Shown piece after piece: positions 1 through 7,956 of a stretch of DNA of 64,000 nt. Location: positions 1 to 64,000 of the forward strand of contig NZ_BDBE01000034.1 of NCBI RefSeq assembly GCF_001612825.1, given 5' to 3'. The DNA is from Nocardia caishijiensis NBRC 108228. GTDB taxonomy: Bacteria; Actinomycetota; Actinomycetes; Mycobacteriales; Mycobacteriaceae. The notes under the pieces are model-generated. The model did no database searches, was not told the origin of the DNA, and saw only the letters and a list, made by a program, of their open reading frames with translations. Position 1 is the first letter of the stretch. Each line of letters starts with the position of its first letter. A program made the position numbers and the translations under genes.

Positions 1-55
1 AAAAATACAGTCCAATACCTTTGTGGTGCACAAAACACCGAGGCGTTAGCCGCCC

Positions 56-1081
56 TCAGCCAACGGGTGCGTACGTCGCGACGGTGACCGAAGCGGTCAC
101 CTGGGTGAAGTCAGCGAGCGCGGCGATCCGCGGGTCGTCGGCCGGAGTGCCGTGGAATGCCGACGGACCCATCGCAACCACATTGGTCACGTCCGCGCGC
201 GACAATTTCATGGGAAATTCGACCAGGGTGTGATCGGTGCGAGTGAAGGTCCCGGACAGGGCGTCCTCGAGCCGTCGGTCCTTGTCGGGGTCGACGCGGA
301 CCATACCCAGCGGCTCGATCAGCTCGCCCAGGTGGCGCGAGGTAGGCGTAACGACGACGAAGCGTCCGCCGGGACCGAGCACCCGCGCGACCTCGGCGGG
401 ATTGCGCGGGGCGAAGACCGACAGCACCCCGTTGAGGGCGCCGTCGCGGATCGGAAGACCGCGCCAGGCGTCGGCGAGGATCGAGGCGAGCCGGGGGTGC
501 GCACGAGCCGCACGGCGGGCAGCAGGCTTGGCGACATCGAGGGCGATGCCGAGGGTGCGGGGGTGCGCGTCGAGTAGCTGGGCCAGGTAATACCCGGTAC
601 CCGCACCGATCTCCAACACAGCCCCGCCTGCGCGTCCGATCGCGTCTCGCGGTGTAGTCGAGCCCCCCGGCGACCCGGTGTTGACCGGCAAGCCGGGTTT
701 GTCTGGCGATGCGGCGCTGTCCGGCGGTGTGGTGTCGTCCGGCGATGTGGCGCTGCCCGACGGCCGTACGCCACTAACCGGACCCGAGTAGGGCACATGT
801 GACGTGTGTTCGGGCTCGGCAACGAAGCCGAAGGCTTGGGCGACCGCCGCCGCGATGGGGGCGAAGTGTCCCGCACCCTGGAACGCGGCGCGGGCATCGA
901 GCATGGCGGCGGTGTCGCCGGTCATCTTGGTCGATGCGCCGGTCAGGAGGCCCACGTAACCCTGGCGGGCGATGTCGAAGCTGTGCCGGTTGCCGCACCG
1001 TAGTGCGGCGGCGTCGGGCTGCAGGGTGTCGCCGCACTCCGGGCAGGCCAGGAGTGCGGCGACCTCGGTCAGGGCTGTCAG
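56..1081 (-). CDS. RlmA/TlrB-type 23S rRNA (guanine-N1) methyltransferase
   Basis: Predicted SAM-dependent enzyme that methylates N1 of a guanine in domain II of 23S rRNA. Read from a CTG start at 1081 the protein has 341 residues and begins with a C13-x2-C16-x12-C29-x3-H33 zinc finger with the same spacing as E. coli RlmA. The SAM-binding glycine motif (LEIGAGTG) lies near residue 155. The CTG start follows a GAAGAG sequence and overlaps the stop of the upstream DUF3117 gene; a GTG at 955 would remove the zinc finger and is unlikely. Between finger and SAM domain lies a Pro/Ser/Asp-rich insert of about 60 residues made partly of 6-residue tandem repeats, which is unusual for the family. Family assignment is firm; the exact target base is inferred. 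Confidence 0.85.
   Translation of the reverse strand: MTALTEVAALLACPECGDTLQPDAAALRCGNRHSFDIARQGYVGLLTGASTKMTGDTAAMLDARAAFQGAGHFAPIAAAVAQAFGFVAEPEHTSHVPYSGPVSGVRPSGSATSPDDTTPPDSAASPDKPGLPVNTGSPGGSTTPRDAIGRAGGAVLEIGAGTGYYLAQLLDAHPRTLGIALDVAKPAARRAARAHPRLASILADAWRGLPIRDGALNGVLSVFAPRNPAEVARVLGPGGRFVVVTPTSRHLGELIEPLGMVRVDPDKDRRLEDALSGTFTRTDHTLVEFPMKLSRADVTNVVAMGPSAFHGTPADDPRIAALADFTQVTASVTVATYAPVG
702..755. repeat. three 18-bp tandem repeats inside the rRNA methyltransferase gene
   Basis: Units at 702-719, 720-737 and 738-755 share the core tccggcgatgtggcgctg with a few differences. On the coding strand they give three 6-residue units of the type SAxSPD. The frame is kept, so the repeat lengthens a linker between the zinc finger and the catalytic domain. 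Confidence 0.8.
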
Positions 1082-1245
1082 CTGGTGACGCTCTTCAGTT
1101 CGTCACCGAGGGCCGCGGCCTCGTCCGGTGTGAGTTCGACGACCAAACGCCCGCCACCCTCGAGTGGAACCCGCATGACGATTCCACGACCTTCCTTGGT
1201 TGCCTCGAGGGGACCGTCCCCGGTACGGGGCTTCATGGCCGCCAT
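1078..1245 (-). CDS. DUF3117 small protein (Rv1211-like)
   Basis: A 55-residue protein of unknown function, very strongly conserved in mycolic-acid bacteria. It starts MAAMKPRTGDGPLE and ends in a VELTPDEAAALGDELKS helix. The ATG at 1245 is chosen because GGAGGG precedes it and it gives the usual family length; a longer frame to 1371 has no such support. Its stop overlaps the start of the rRNA methyltransferase, so the two are probably co-translated. It follows tagA, the same order as I recall for Rv1210-Rv1211 in M. tuberculosis. No motif points to a function. Confidence 0.9.
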   Translation of the reverse strand: MAAMKPRTGDGPLEATKEGRGIVMRVPLEGGGRLVVELTPDEAAALGDELKSVTS

Positions 1246-1327
1246 CCTCTGCTCCCTCCAGATCTGCGCGGTGGAGTGCGCACTACTGTTCTCTGGTCCG
1301 CCGGGTGTTCGGCGGGCCACACCGGTC

Positions 1328-1960
1328 CTATTCTTCCCTATTGCCGACTCGGGCGGACACCTGAGTAGCAAATCTGACTCCGGAGTCGGTTCCTTTCGGT
1401 ACGGCTTGCACCCAGCAAACGGCCAGGTGATCGTCCACCATGCCGGTTGCCTGCATCAGCGCGTATGCCGTGGTCGGGCCGACGAAAGCGAAGCCTCGGC
1501 GCTTCAATTCCTTTGCCAGAGCAATGGATTCGGGTGTGGTGGCGGGCACATCCGCGATGGTCGCGGGCCTCGGGCGTGGCTCGGGTGCGAACGACCACAC
1601 CAGTTCGTCGAGCCCGATCGGCAGGTCGCGAGCAACCCGGGCGTTGGCGATGGCCGCGTCGATCTTGGCGCGATTGCGGACGATGCCCGGGTCGGTGAGC
1701 AGCCGGGCGCGGTCGGCGTCGTCGAATTCGGCGACGGCGGCGATCTCGAAGTTCGCGAACGCGGCGCGGAACGCCGGTCGTTTGCGGAGGATGGTGATCC
1801 AGGACAGCCCCGATTGGAACGCCTCGAGGCAGAGGCGTTCGAACATGGCGTCGTCACCGTGCAGGGGCTTGCCCCATTCGTGGTCGTGGTAGTCGCGGTA
1901 GAGCTGGGAGCCGGTGGACCAGTCGCAGCGGATCAGCCCGTCGTCGACGAGCTCGTTCAC
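1328..1960 (-). CDS. tagA: DNA-3-methyladenine glycosylase I
   Basis: A 210-residue base-excision repair glycosylase that removes 3-methyladenine from alkylated DNA. The N-terminus has RCDW and YHDHEWG, the central LCLEAFQSGLSW carries the conserved glutamate of the Tag family, and a C-terminal DDHLAVCW supplies the His and Cys that, with N-terminal Cys and His, form the family's zinc snap. The GTG at 1960 overlaps the stop of the preceding DivIVA-domain gene (GTGA), which fixes the start; the reading frame is open further upstream but only within that gene. Length is normal. Confidence 0.95.
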   Translation of the reverse strand: MNELVDDGLIRCDWSTGSQLYRDYHDHEWGKPLHGDDAMFERLCLEAFQSGLSWITILRKRPAFRAAFANFEIAAVAEFDDADRARLLTDPGIVRNRAKIDAAIANARVARDLPIGLDELVWSFAPEPRPRPATIADVPATTPESIALAKELKRRGFAFVGPTTAYALMQATGMVDDHLAVCWVQAVPKGTDSGVRFATQVSARVGNREE

Positions 1961-2277
1961 CGGTGTTCCTGCCCGGCGCTCACCTGCGCCTGCCACTGCC
2001 GCACCTGCGCCAGCTCGAACTCGAGCTCGTCGATGCGCTCGGCCAACCGCTGCAACGCCCAGTCGACCTCACCGGCCTTGTAGCCGCGCACCACCTGCTG
2101 AAACCGCAACGCCCGCACGTCCGCGCCGGTGAGCCCCTCGGCGGGCAGCACAGTGGCGGTGGTCCCCTGCGGCAACGGACCCAGCTCCTCCGACCGCCCG
2201 AACACCGCACTGGCGAGCAGGAACAACATCGCCGCGACCAACCCGACGATGAGTACGTACAGAAGCAGCGTCAGCAT
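1957..2277 (-). CDS. DivIVA-domain small membrane protein (Rv1209-like)
   Basis: A 106-residue protein with one N-terminal transmembrane helix (about residues 3-26, LLLYVLIVGLVAAMLFLL) followed by a cytoplasmic part with LRFQQVVRGYKAGEVDWAL, a DivIVA-type short motif, and a C-terminal helix likely to be a coiled coil. DivIVA-like proteins act at curved membranes in polar growth, but this short version has no known job. It is translationally coupled to tagA by a 4-nt overlap. In M. tuberculosis the gene next to Rv1209 is gpgS; here the upstream neighbour is mrp, so the block has been rearranged. Confidence 0.85.
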   Translation of the reverse strand: MLTLLLYVLIVGLVAAMLFLLASAVFGRSEELGPLPQGTTATVLPAEGLTGADVRALRFQQVVRGYKAGEVDWALQRLAERIDELEFELAQVRQWQAQVSAGQEHR

Positions 2278-2298
2278 GATCCAAGCCTAGAGAAACAC

Positions 2299-2337
2299 AC
2301 CGACAAGTCCCGAATCAGTGATACGGGAGCTGTCGGT
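2299..2337 (-). terminator. hairpin terminator after mrp
   Basis: Arms ACCGACA-ag-TCCCG (2299-2312) and CGGGA-gc-TGTCGGT (2324-2337) form a 12-bp stem with one internal mismatch bulge. On the minus strand it is followed by a T-rich stretch. It lies between the stop of mrp and the start of the DivIVA-domain gene, both on the minus strand. Confidence 0.55.
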
Positions 2338-2344
2338 TCAGCTG

Positions 2345-3481
2345 TCACAGGTGGCGAGTGGTGTCGATGCCGAGCGACATGCCCGCCAGACCCCGCTTGC
2401 GCACCGCGAGCTTGTCGGCCACACCACGCAGCGCGACGGCGGCCGGGTTCTCCGGGTCCGCGAGCACGATCGGCGTGCCCGCGTCGCCGCCTTCGCGCAG
2501 AGCCTGTTCGATCGGGATCTGGCCGAGCAGCGGCACGGTCGAGCCGACGGCGCGGGTGAGGCGGTCGGCGACCACCTGGCCACCGCCGGACCCGTAGAGC
2601 TCCATGCGCGAGCCGTCGGGCAGGTCGAGCCACGACATGTTCTCCACGACGCCCGCGATCCGCTGACGCGTCTGCAGGGCGATGGCGCCCGCGCGCTCGG
2701 CCACCTCGGCGGCGGCGATCTGCGGGGTGGTGACGACGAGGATCTCGGCGCTCGGGATCAGCTGGGCGATGGAGATGGCCACATCGCCGGTGCCGGGCGG
2801 CAGGTCGAGCAGCAGCACGTCCAGATCGCCCCAGAACACATCGGCCAGGAACTGCTGCAGCGCGCGGTGCAGCATCGGACCGCGCCACACCACGGGCGTG
2901 TTGCCCTGGGTGAACTGCGCGATCGAGATCATCTTCACGTCGTGGGCGATGGGCGGCATGATCATCCGCTCCACCTGGGTCGGCTTGGCGTCGGTGCCGA
3001 GCATGCGCGGGATGGAGTGGCCGTAGATGTCGGCGTCGAGCACACCCACCGACAGGCCGCGCTCGGCGAGGGCCACGGCCAGGTTGGCGGTGACGCTGGA
3101 CTTGCCGACGCCACCCTTGCCCGAGGCCACCGCGTACACGCGGGTGAGCGAACCGGGCTGGGCGAACGGGATCACCGGCTCGGCGGAGTCGCCACGCAGC
3201 GACTTGCGCAGTTCGGTGCGCTGTTCGTCGCTCATCACGTCGAGGTCGACGGTCACCGCACCGGCACCCGGCACGTCGGCGACGGCCTTGGTGACGCGCT
3301 GGACGATCTCGGTGCGCAGCGGGCAGCCGGAGGTGGTGAGGTACACCTCCACGTGCACGTCACCGCTGTCGGCGATGGCGATGCTCTTGACCATGCCGAG
3401 CTCGGTGATCGGCTTGCGGATCTCCGGATCGTCGACCTTCGCGAGCGCCGCCCGCACATCCGCTTCCGTAATCACTGCCAT
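2345..3481 (-). CDS. mrp: Mrp/NBP35-family iron-sulfur cluster carrier ATPase
   Basis: A 378-residue cytoplasmic P-loop ATPase that binds and delivers Fe-S clusters. Residues 1-90 are a MIP18 (DUF59) domain with SGCPLR; the deviant Walker A SGKGGVGKSS is at about 120-129, followed by the Mrp signature LLLDLPPGTGD. The start MAVITEADVR at 3481 is preferred over a codon 21 nt upstream because homologues begin here. It sits just downstream of two lytic transglycosylase genes on the same strand, the order I recall for Rv1229c-Rv1230c. The usual CxxC cluster motif of some Mrp proteins is not obvious. Confidence 0.95.
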   Translation of the reverse strand: MAVITEADVRAALAKVDDPEIRKPITELGMVKSIAIADSGDVHVEVYLTTSGCPLRTEIVQRVTKAVADVPGAGAVTVDLDVMSDEQRTELRKSLRGDSAEPVIPFAQPGSLTRVYAVASGKGGVGKSSVTANLAVALAERGLSVGVLDADIYGHSIPRMLGTDAKPTQVERMIMPPIAHDVKMISIAQFTQGNTPVVWRGPMLHRALQQFLADVFWGDLDVLLLDLPPGTGDVAISIAQLIPSAEILVVTTPQIAAAEVAERAGAIALQTRQRIAGVVENMSWLDLPDGSRMELYGSGGGQVVADRLTRAVGSTVPLLGQIPIEQALREGGDAGTPIVLADPENPAAVALRGVADKLAVRKRGLAGMSLGIDTTRHL

Positions 3482-3532
3482 ATGTCCGATATTAGGCTGC
3501 ACCGGTTTCCCGGCCGGGTGTGGGGCGCGCGC

Positions 3533-4393
3533 TCAGTGGATGCGCGGGAGGTCCTGCGGCTTGGGGGCGAGGCCGCTGGAGTAGGAACCCGACCACGCCA
3601 TCACATTGGCGACGTAGGCCATGGAGTTGTTGTAGCGCAGGATGGCCTTGGACTGCTGGGACAGGTCGCGCATGTTCAGGCCGCCGTCGCACAGGTACTT
3701 GCCTGCGGTGAGGGCGGCGTCGTAGAGGTTCTGCGGGTCGGCGATGCCGTCGGCATTGCCGTCGGCGGCGTAGCGCTCCCAGGTTTCGGGGAGGAACTGC
3801 ATGGGGCCGATGGCGCGGTCGTAGCCGCCGATGCCGTCGAGGGCGCCGCCGTCGCTGTCGTGGATGACGTTGTTGCCCGACAGACTGCCGTCGAGGACGG
3901 GACCGTAGACGGCCTTGATCGGGTTGCCGTCGGCGTCGGCTTTGCCGAAGGCGTGCGTGGATTCGACCCGGCCGATACCGGCGAGCAGCGACCACGACAT
4001 GCCGCAGTGCGGATTCTCCACGGCCAGTTGCTGTTCGGCGGCCTGGTAGGCGGCGACGGCGATGCCGGGGATGCCGAGGGGCCCGGCGGGCAGGTCCGAG
4101 GCGATCCGATCACCGGACAGCGCAACGGTTTTCACCTCGGGGGTGGCCGACCGCGACTGCTTGGCCTCGGCGTGGACGACCTCGGCGACCTCCGCCTGCG
4201 GTGCCGCGGCGAATTCGGGGCCGGTGTCGGCGTCGAGTTCGGGCAGATCGTGCTCCACGGCCGCCATTTCGGCGGTGGTCGTGTCGGTGGCGGCGGCGGT
4301 GACGGCCACGAGTCCGGCGGGAACCAGACCGGTGAGCGCGATGATCGAACTACGTCGAACCGTCGTTGCAGGCTGTTTACGATGACGACCCAT
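3533..4393 (-). CDS. secreted lytic murein transglycosylase, paralogue 1 (Rv1230c-like)
   Basis: A 286-residue peptidoglycan-cleaving enzyme of the MltB-like SLT_2 type. A basic N-terminus and a hydrophobic stretch (residues 15-36) form a signal peptide or anchor. The catalytic domain, from about residue 100, has LAGIGRVESTH with the expected catalytic Glu, then the family pattern AIGPMQFLPETW, ADGNADGIADPQNLYDAA and a final AILRYNNSMAYVANV. It lies 66 nt from a second copy of the same family, also on the minus strand. A GTAAC-containing element lies just upstream of the start (see separate entry). Confidence 0.9.
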   Translation of the reverse strand: MGRHRKQPATTVRRSSIIALTGLVPAGLVAVTAAATDTTTAEMAAVEHDLPELDADTGPEFAAAPQAEVAEVVHAEAKQSRSATPEVKTVALSGDRIASDLPAGPLGIPGIAVAAYQAAEQQLAVENPHCGMSWSLLAGIGRVESTHAFGKADADGNPIKAVYGPVLDGSLSGNNVIHDSDGGALDGIGGYDRAIGPMQFLPETWERYAADGNADGIADPQNLYDAALTAGKYLCDGGLNMRDLSQQSKAILRYNNSMAYVANVMAWSGSYSSGLAPKPQDLPRIH

Positions 4394-4423
4394 GAGCCGA
4401 GATTACCGCACCCGAGACCTTTT

Positions 4424-4440
4424 TGTTACCCCTCCGTGAT
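4424..4440 (-). promoter_or_regulatory. GTTAC/GTGAT direct repeat upstream of transglycosylase 1
   Basis: Written on the plus strand the site reads GTTAC-cccctcc-style spacer then GTGAT, with the two half sites starting 11 bp apart (4424 and 4435). A related pair occurs upstream of the second transglycosylase at 5915-5928. Paired GTnAC-like half sites upstream of wall hydrolases resemble MtrA boxes, but this is a resemblance only. Confidence 0.3.
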
Positions 4441-4459
4441 CTGAATTTCGGTTTGATTT

Positions 4460-5851
4460 CTAGGGCGCGGGCGGAGCGGGCGGCAGCGGGATGACGATGT
4501 TGAACGGCAACGTGATTCCGGGCTGCGGCGTCGGTGCCGGAGCGGCGGGCGGCGCGGGCTCCTCGGTGGGCGCGATACCGGGCTCCGGCGTCTTCTCGGG
4601 CGCGGGTGCGGGCGTCTCGACCGGTGCGGGGGCGGGCTGTTCGGCGGGCGCGCACGCCGCCTGCTGGTTCCGTTCGCCCGGTGCGACAGCGGGATCCCGC
4701 GGCGCCGAGTTCTGTTGTGCCGGGTCCGGTTGCGCCTCGGCGCCGAACGTCTGCGGTGCGGGCGCGACCGGGTTCGGCATCTGCGCGGGCAACGGCTCGT
4801 CCACGCACACCTCGGGCGCGACGGGCGCGGGGCAGAAGATGCCGCAGGGAATCGGCGGCAGGCCGGGCAGCGTGATCATCACCTGGGTGGGCGTGGTGAC
4901 CTTCGGTGTGTCGGGCGGTAATTGGTTAGTCGTCGACGGCGGCGCCGCGGTGACGGGCGCGTCGGCGGCCAGCACGTTCGGCGCGACGGTCGGCGCGCTG
5001 CCCGGCGGAATGATGTCGGGCGAGATCGTCACCTGGCTCGGCGCGCCGCCGGTGCGGTAGGCCGCCGACCAGCTCAGGACGTTGGCCGCGTAGGACATCG
5101 AGTTGTTGTAGCGCAGCACCGCGCGCAGTTCCTGTGCGGAGTCGCGCAGGTCGAGCCCACCCGAGCAGAGGTACTTGGCCGCGCCGAGGGCGGCGTCGAA
5201 GACGTTGTGCGGGTCGGCGGCACCGTCGCCGTTGCCGTCGGCCGAGTAGTGAGCCCACGTGCTCGGCAGGAACTGCATGGGCCCGACGGCGCGCACGTAA
5301 CCGCCGTCGGCTTCCTTGATGATCTCGTTGCCCGGCAGGGTGCCGTCGAGCGCGGGCCCGAAGATGGGGGTGGTCGTGGTGCCCGCGGCGTCGGTGCGCC
5401 CGCTGCTGGCATGACCCGATTCGATGCGGCCGATGCCCGCCAGCAGGTTCCAGGTGAGCCCGCAGCCGGGTTGCGCGGTCTGCATGGCCAGTTCGGCATT
5501 GCGATAGGCGGCGAGCACGATCTCGGGGATGCCGAGTGTGCCGCTGCCCGGTGGCAGTGAGATCGATTGCAGCGGAACAGTTCCCGCGAAGGGTGCGAGG
5601 GTGTTGGCGGAGGGGCTCAGCGCGCGCAGTTTGCGCGGTGCCTCCTGTGTCACCGGTAGCAGACCGACGATCTCTGAGGGATCGCTCTCGGCGGTGGCGT
5701 CGGCCGTGGTCTGGTTCGCGGCGAGCAGGGCCTCCGGCGCGGTCGGCGCGGTGCTCGGGTTCGACGAATGCGCGGCCGACCCGGACGCGACGAGTCCCGC
5801 GACGACAAGGGCCGACATGGTTATCGGAGCAGAGATTCGCATTGCGGCCAC
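4460..5851 (-). CDS. secreted lytic murein transglycosylase, paralogue 2 with long Pro/Ala-rich tail
   Basis: A 463-residue protein related to its neighbour. It has a signal peptide (ITMSALVVAGLVASGSAAHS), then the SLT_2 catalytic domain with LLAGIGRIESGH, AVGPMQFLPSTW, ADGNGDGAADPHNVFDAA and AVLRYNNSMSYAANV. From about residue 290 it continues as a 170-residue Pro/Ala/Gln-rich tail containing several cysteines (CGIFC, EVCVDE, QAACAP), absent from paralogue 1. Such tails often span or stick to the cell wall. The GTG at 5851 has AAAGGG upstream; an ATG three codons later is an alternative. Confidence 0.88.
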   Translation of the reverse strand: MAAMRISAPITMSALVVAGLVASGSAAHSSNPSTAPTAPEALLAANQTTADATAESDPSEIVGLLPVTQEAPRKLRALSPSANTLAPFAGTVPLQSISLPPGSGTLGIPEIVLAAYRNAELAMQTAQPGCGLTWNLLAGIGRIESGHASSGRTDAAGTTTTPIFGPALDGTLPGNEIIKEADGGYVRAVGPMQFLPSTWAHYSADGNGDGAADPHNVFDAALGAAKYLCSGGLDLRDSAQELRAVLRYNNSMSYAANVLSWSAAYRTGGAPSQVTISPDIIPPGSAPTVAPNVLAADAPVTAAPPSTTNQLPPDTPKVTTPTQVMITLPGLPPIPCGIFCPAPVAPEVCVDEPLPAQMPNPVAPAPQTFGAEAQPDPAQQNSAPRDPAVAPGERNQQAACAPAEQPAPAPVETPAPAPEKTPEPGIAPTEEPAPPAAPAPTPQPGITLPFNIVIPLPPAPPAP

Positions 5852-5914
5852 ACCAACCCTTTACGTCGAAGCAGCGGCGCCGCAGAGTCCCCCCTCCGGC
5901 CCGCCCGGAACAAC

Positions 5915-5928
5915 GTGATCCAGGTTAC
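5915..5928 (-). promoter_or_regulatory. GTGAT/GTTAC direct repeat upstream of transglycosylase 2
   Basis: On the plus strand GTGAT (5915-5919) and GTTAC (5924-5928) are 9 bp apart start to start, the same two half sites as at 4424-4440 but in the opposite order. The site is about 65-75 bp from the GTG start. A shared regulator of the two paralogues is possible; no experimental basis is visible. Confidence 0.3.
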
Positions 5929-5960
5929 CCATCGGTCAGGTACTTGTTGAGCATTTCCGG

Positions 5961-6524
5961 TCACTCATCTGGAGCACCAGGCGAAACCGGGGCCGGAGAC
6001 GGCGTTTGACCGGAGGTTTTCTTGCGGGAGCCTTTTCGCTTTGTGTCGGTTCTCGGCGCGCCGTCGAGCATTTCCTTGATCTCCTCCAACTCGCGCCGGA
6101 GGTAGTCACGGGTGGCGACGTCGCCGACGGCCAGGCGCAGCGCCGCCAGCTCACGGGCGAGGAATTCGGTGTCGGCCTTGGTCTGCGCGGCGCGGGTGCG
6201 GTCCTCCTCCAGGGAGACCTTGTCGCGGTTGTCCTGCCGGTTCTGGGCGAGCAGGATCAGCGGCGCCGCATAGGCCGCCTGGGTGGAGAAGGCCAGGTTG
6301 AGCAGGATGAACGGGTACGGGTCCCAGCGCAGCGCCACCACGAACACATTGAGCACGATCCAGACGATGACGATGATGGTCTGGATCGCCAGGTAGCGCC
6401 CGGTGCCGAGGAACCGGGCGACCTTCTCGCTGCTGCGCGCGAACGCCTCGGAGTCCCAGTCGAGCCGTAATCGCGACCCGACCGGGGTCTCCAGCCGCTG
6501 CCTGGCCGGGTTCTTCTCGCTCAC
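5961..6524 (-). CDS. DUF1003 membrane protein (Rv1231c-like)
   Basis: A 187-residue inner-membrane protein. Two transmembrane helices (about residues 44-64 and 70-92) flank the family pattern RWDPYPFILLNLAFSTQAAYAAPLILLAQNRQ. They are followed by a charged helical region (KVSLEEDRTRAAQ...) likely to be a coiled coil and a Lys/Pro-rich tail. The GTG start at 6524 follows GGAAAGGA. It is 70 nt downstream of the MgtE_N/CBS gene on the same strand, the order I recall for Rv1231c-Rv1232c. Function unknown; the context suggests divalent-metal homeostasis. Confidence 0.92.
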   Translation of the reverse strand: MSEKNPARQRLETPVGSRLRLDWDSEAFARSSEKVARFLGTGRYLAIQTIIVIVWIVLNVFVVALRWDPYPFILLNLAFSTQAAYAAPLILLAQNRQDNRDKVSLEEDRTRAAQTKADTEFLARELAALRLAVGDVATRDYLRRELEEIKEMLDGAPRTDTKRKGSRKKTSGQTPSPAPVSPGAPDE

Positions 6525-6594
6525 GCTGATTCCTTTCCGCGTGCTCGGGCGCCCTGCGTGGTGACGCGAGCTGCCTCCCGCGGGCGCTGACCTC

Positions 6595-7923
6595 TCACGC
6601 GGTGTCCTTCCGACCGGTGACGCCGTCGGTGTCGAGCGGCCTCGGTTCGGTCTGTTCCAGCGGGGGTGTCTCCTCTTCGCGCCAGTCCTCGGGCAGCAGG
6701 TGGTCGAGGACGTCGTCGACGGTGACGGCCCCGAGCAGGTGGTTCTCGTCGTCGATCACCGGCCCGCACACCAGGTTGTAGGTGGCGAAGTAGCGGGTCA
6801 CCGCCGACAGCGGCAGGTCGGGGGTGAGGGCGGCCAGGTCGGTGTCGACGATGCCGCCGACCAGGTGCGCGGGCGGTTCGCGCAGCAGTTGCTGGATGTG
6901 CACACAGCCCAGGTAGGAGCCGGTCGGGGTGGCCGTCGGCGGGCGAACGACGAAGGCCATCGACGCCAGCGCGGGGGTGAGATCGGGGTCGCGCACCCTG
7001 GCCAGCGCCTCGGCGACCGTCGTCGACGGGCTCAGCACCACCGGTTTCGGTGTCATCAGGCCGCCCGCCGTGTCGGGGGAGTGGGCGAGCAGCCTACGCA
7101 CCGGTTCGGACTCCTCCGGGTCCATCAGGGCCAGCAGCGATTCGGCTTCGCTCTCGGGCAGCTCGCCCAGCAGGTCGGCGGCGTCGTCGGGGTCCATCGC
7201 CTCGAGCACGTCGGCGGCGCGGCGCACCTCGAGGTGGCCGAGCAGGTCGACCTGGTCGTCGTCGGGCAGCTCCTGCACCACGTCGGCGAGGCGTTCGTCA
7301 TCGAGGGCGACGGCCACTTCCACGCGGCGTTTCTCGGGCAGTTCGCGCAGCCGGTTGGCCACGTCGGCGGCGCGCAGGCCCTCGAACTGGGCGAGCAGCG
7401 CGGTGACGTCCTGACCCGGCCTGCCGACGGCGGCCGGGGTCAGGCCGCTCACCGAGGACCAGTCGACCACGTGGACGGTTCGCCTGCGTCCGAGGCGCCG
7501 GTGCCCGCGCACCGCGACCCGGCCGACCACCCAGTCCCGGGTCCGGGTCTGCTCGATGCCGAGATCGGCGACGAATACGTCCACGTCCTCCAGATCGGGC
7601 AGATCCGGGTCGTGCACGTGCACCCGGGTGTCGACGACCTGGGCCAGGGCGAGCAATTCGCCCGCGCGCTGGGCGAATCGGCGCAGGCTCACAGTGCCGG
7701 TGTTGAGCGTCACCACGCCGGGCTCGATCGCGGTGACGCGCAGCATCGGAACGAAAATCCTTCGCCGCGTCGGCAATTCGACAACCAGACCGTGAACTCG
7801 CGGCGGCTGACGCCCGTACCGGACGGCCACGACCACATCACGGACCCGGCCGATAGACTCCCCGTCCGGACCAAGCACCGTCAGCCCCGCGAGCCGGGCG
7901 ACGTACACCCTGGTGGTTGCCAT
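6595..7923 (-). CDS. soluble MgtE_N/CBS-domain protein (Rv1232c-like)
   Basis: A 442-residue protein built like the cytoplasmic half of the Mg2+ channel MgtE but lacking its membrane domain. Residues 1-75 resemble a PRC-barrel (DGESIGRVRDVVV), a second barrel-like part follows, residues 170-290 are an MgtE_N superhelix with repeated DDLLGEL/ADVLEAMDPDDAADLL units, and 300-420 hold a CBS pair (FVVR...GCVH, NLVCGPVIDD). The ATG at 7923 is preferred; the frame remains open far upstream but antisense to another gene. It may sense Mg2+ or nucleotides for another protein; corA lies 2 kb away. Confidence 0.9.
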   Translation of the reverse strand: MATTRVYVARLAGLTVLGPDGESIGRVRDVVVAVRYGRQPPRVHGLVVELPTRRRIFVPMLRVTAIEPGVVTLNTGTVSLRRFAQRAGELLALAQVVDTRVHVHDPDLPDLEDVDVFVADLGIEQTRTRDWVVGRVAVRGHRRLGRRRTVHVVDWSSVSGLTPAAVGRPGQDVTALLAQFEGLRAADVANRLRELPEKRRVEVAVALDDERLADVVQELPDDDQVDLLGHLEVRRAADVLEAMDPDDAADLLGELPESEAESLLALMDPEESEPVRRLLAHSPDTAGGLMTPKPVVLSPSTTVAEALARVRDPDLTPALASMAFVVRPPTATPTGSYLGCVHIQQLLREPPAHLVGGIVDTDLAALTPDLPLSAVTRYFATYNLVCGPVIDDENHLLGAVTVDDVLDHLLPEDWREEETPPLEQTEPRPLDTDGVTGRKDTA

Positions 7924-7956
7924 GACCCTCAGGCTAGTAGTAAGGAGCGCACCCGG

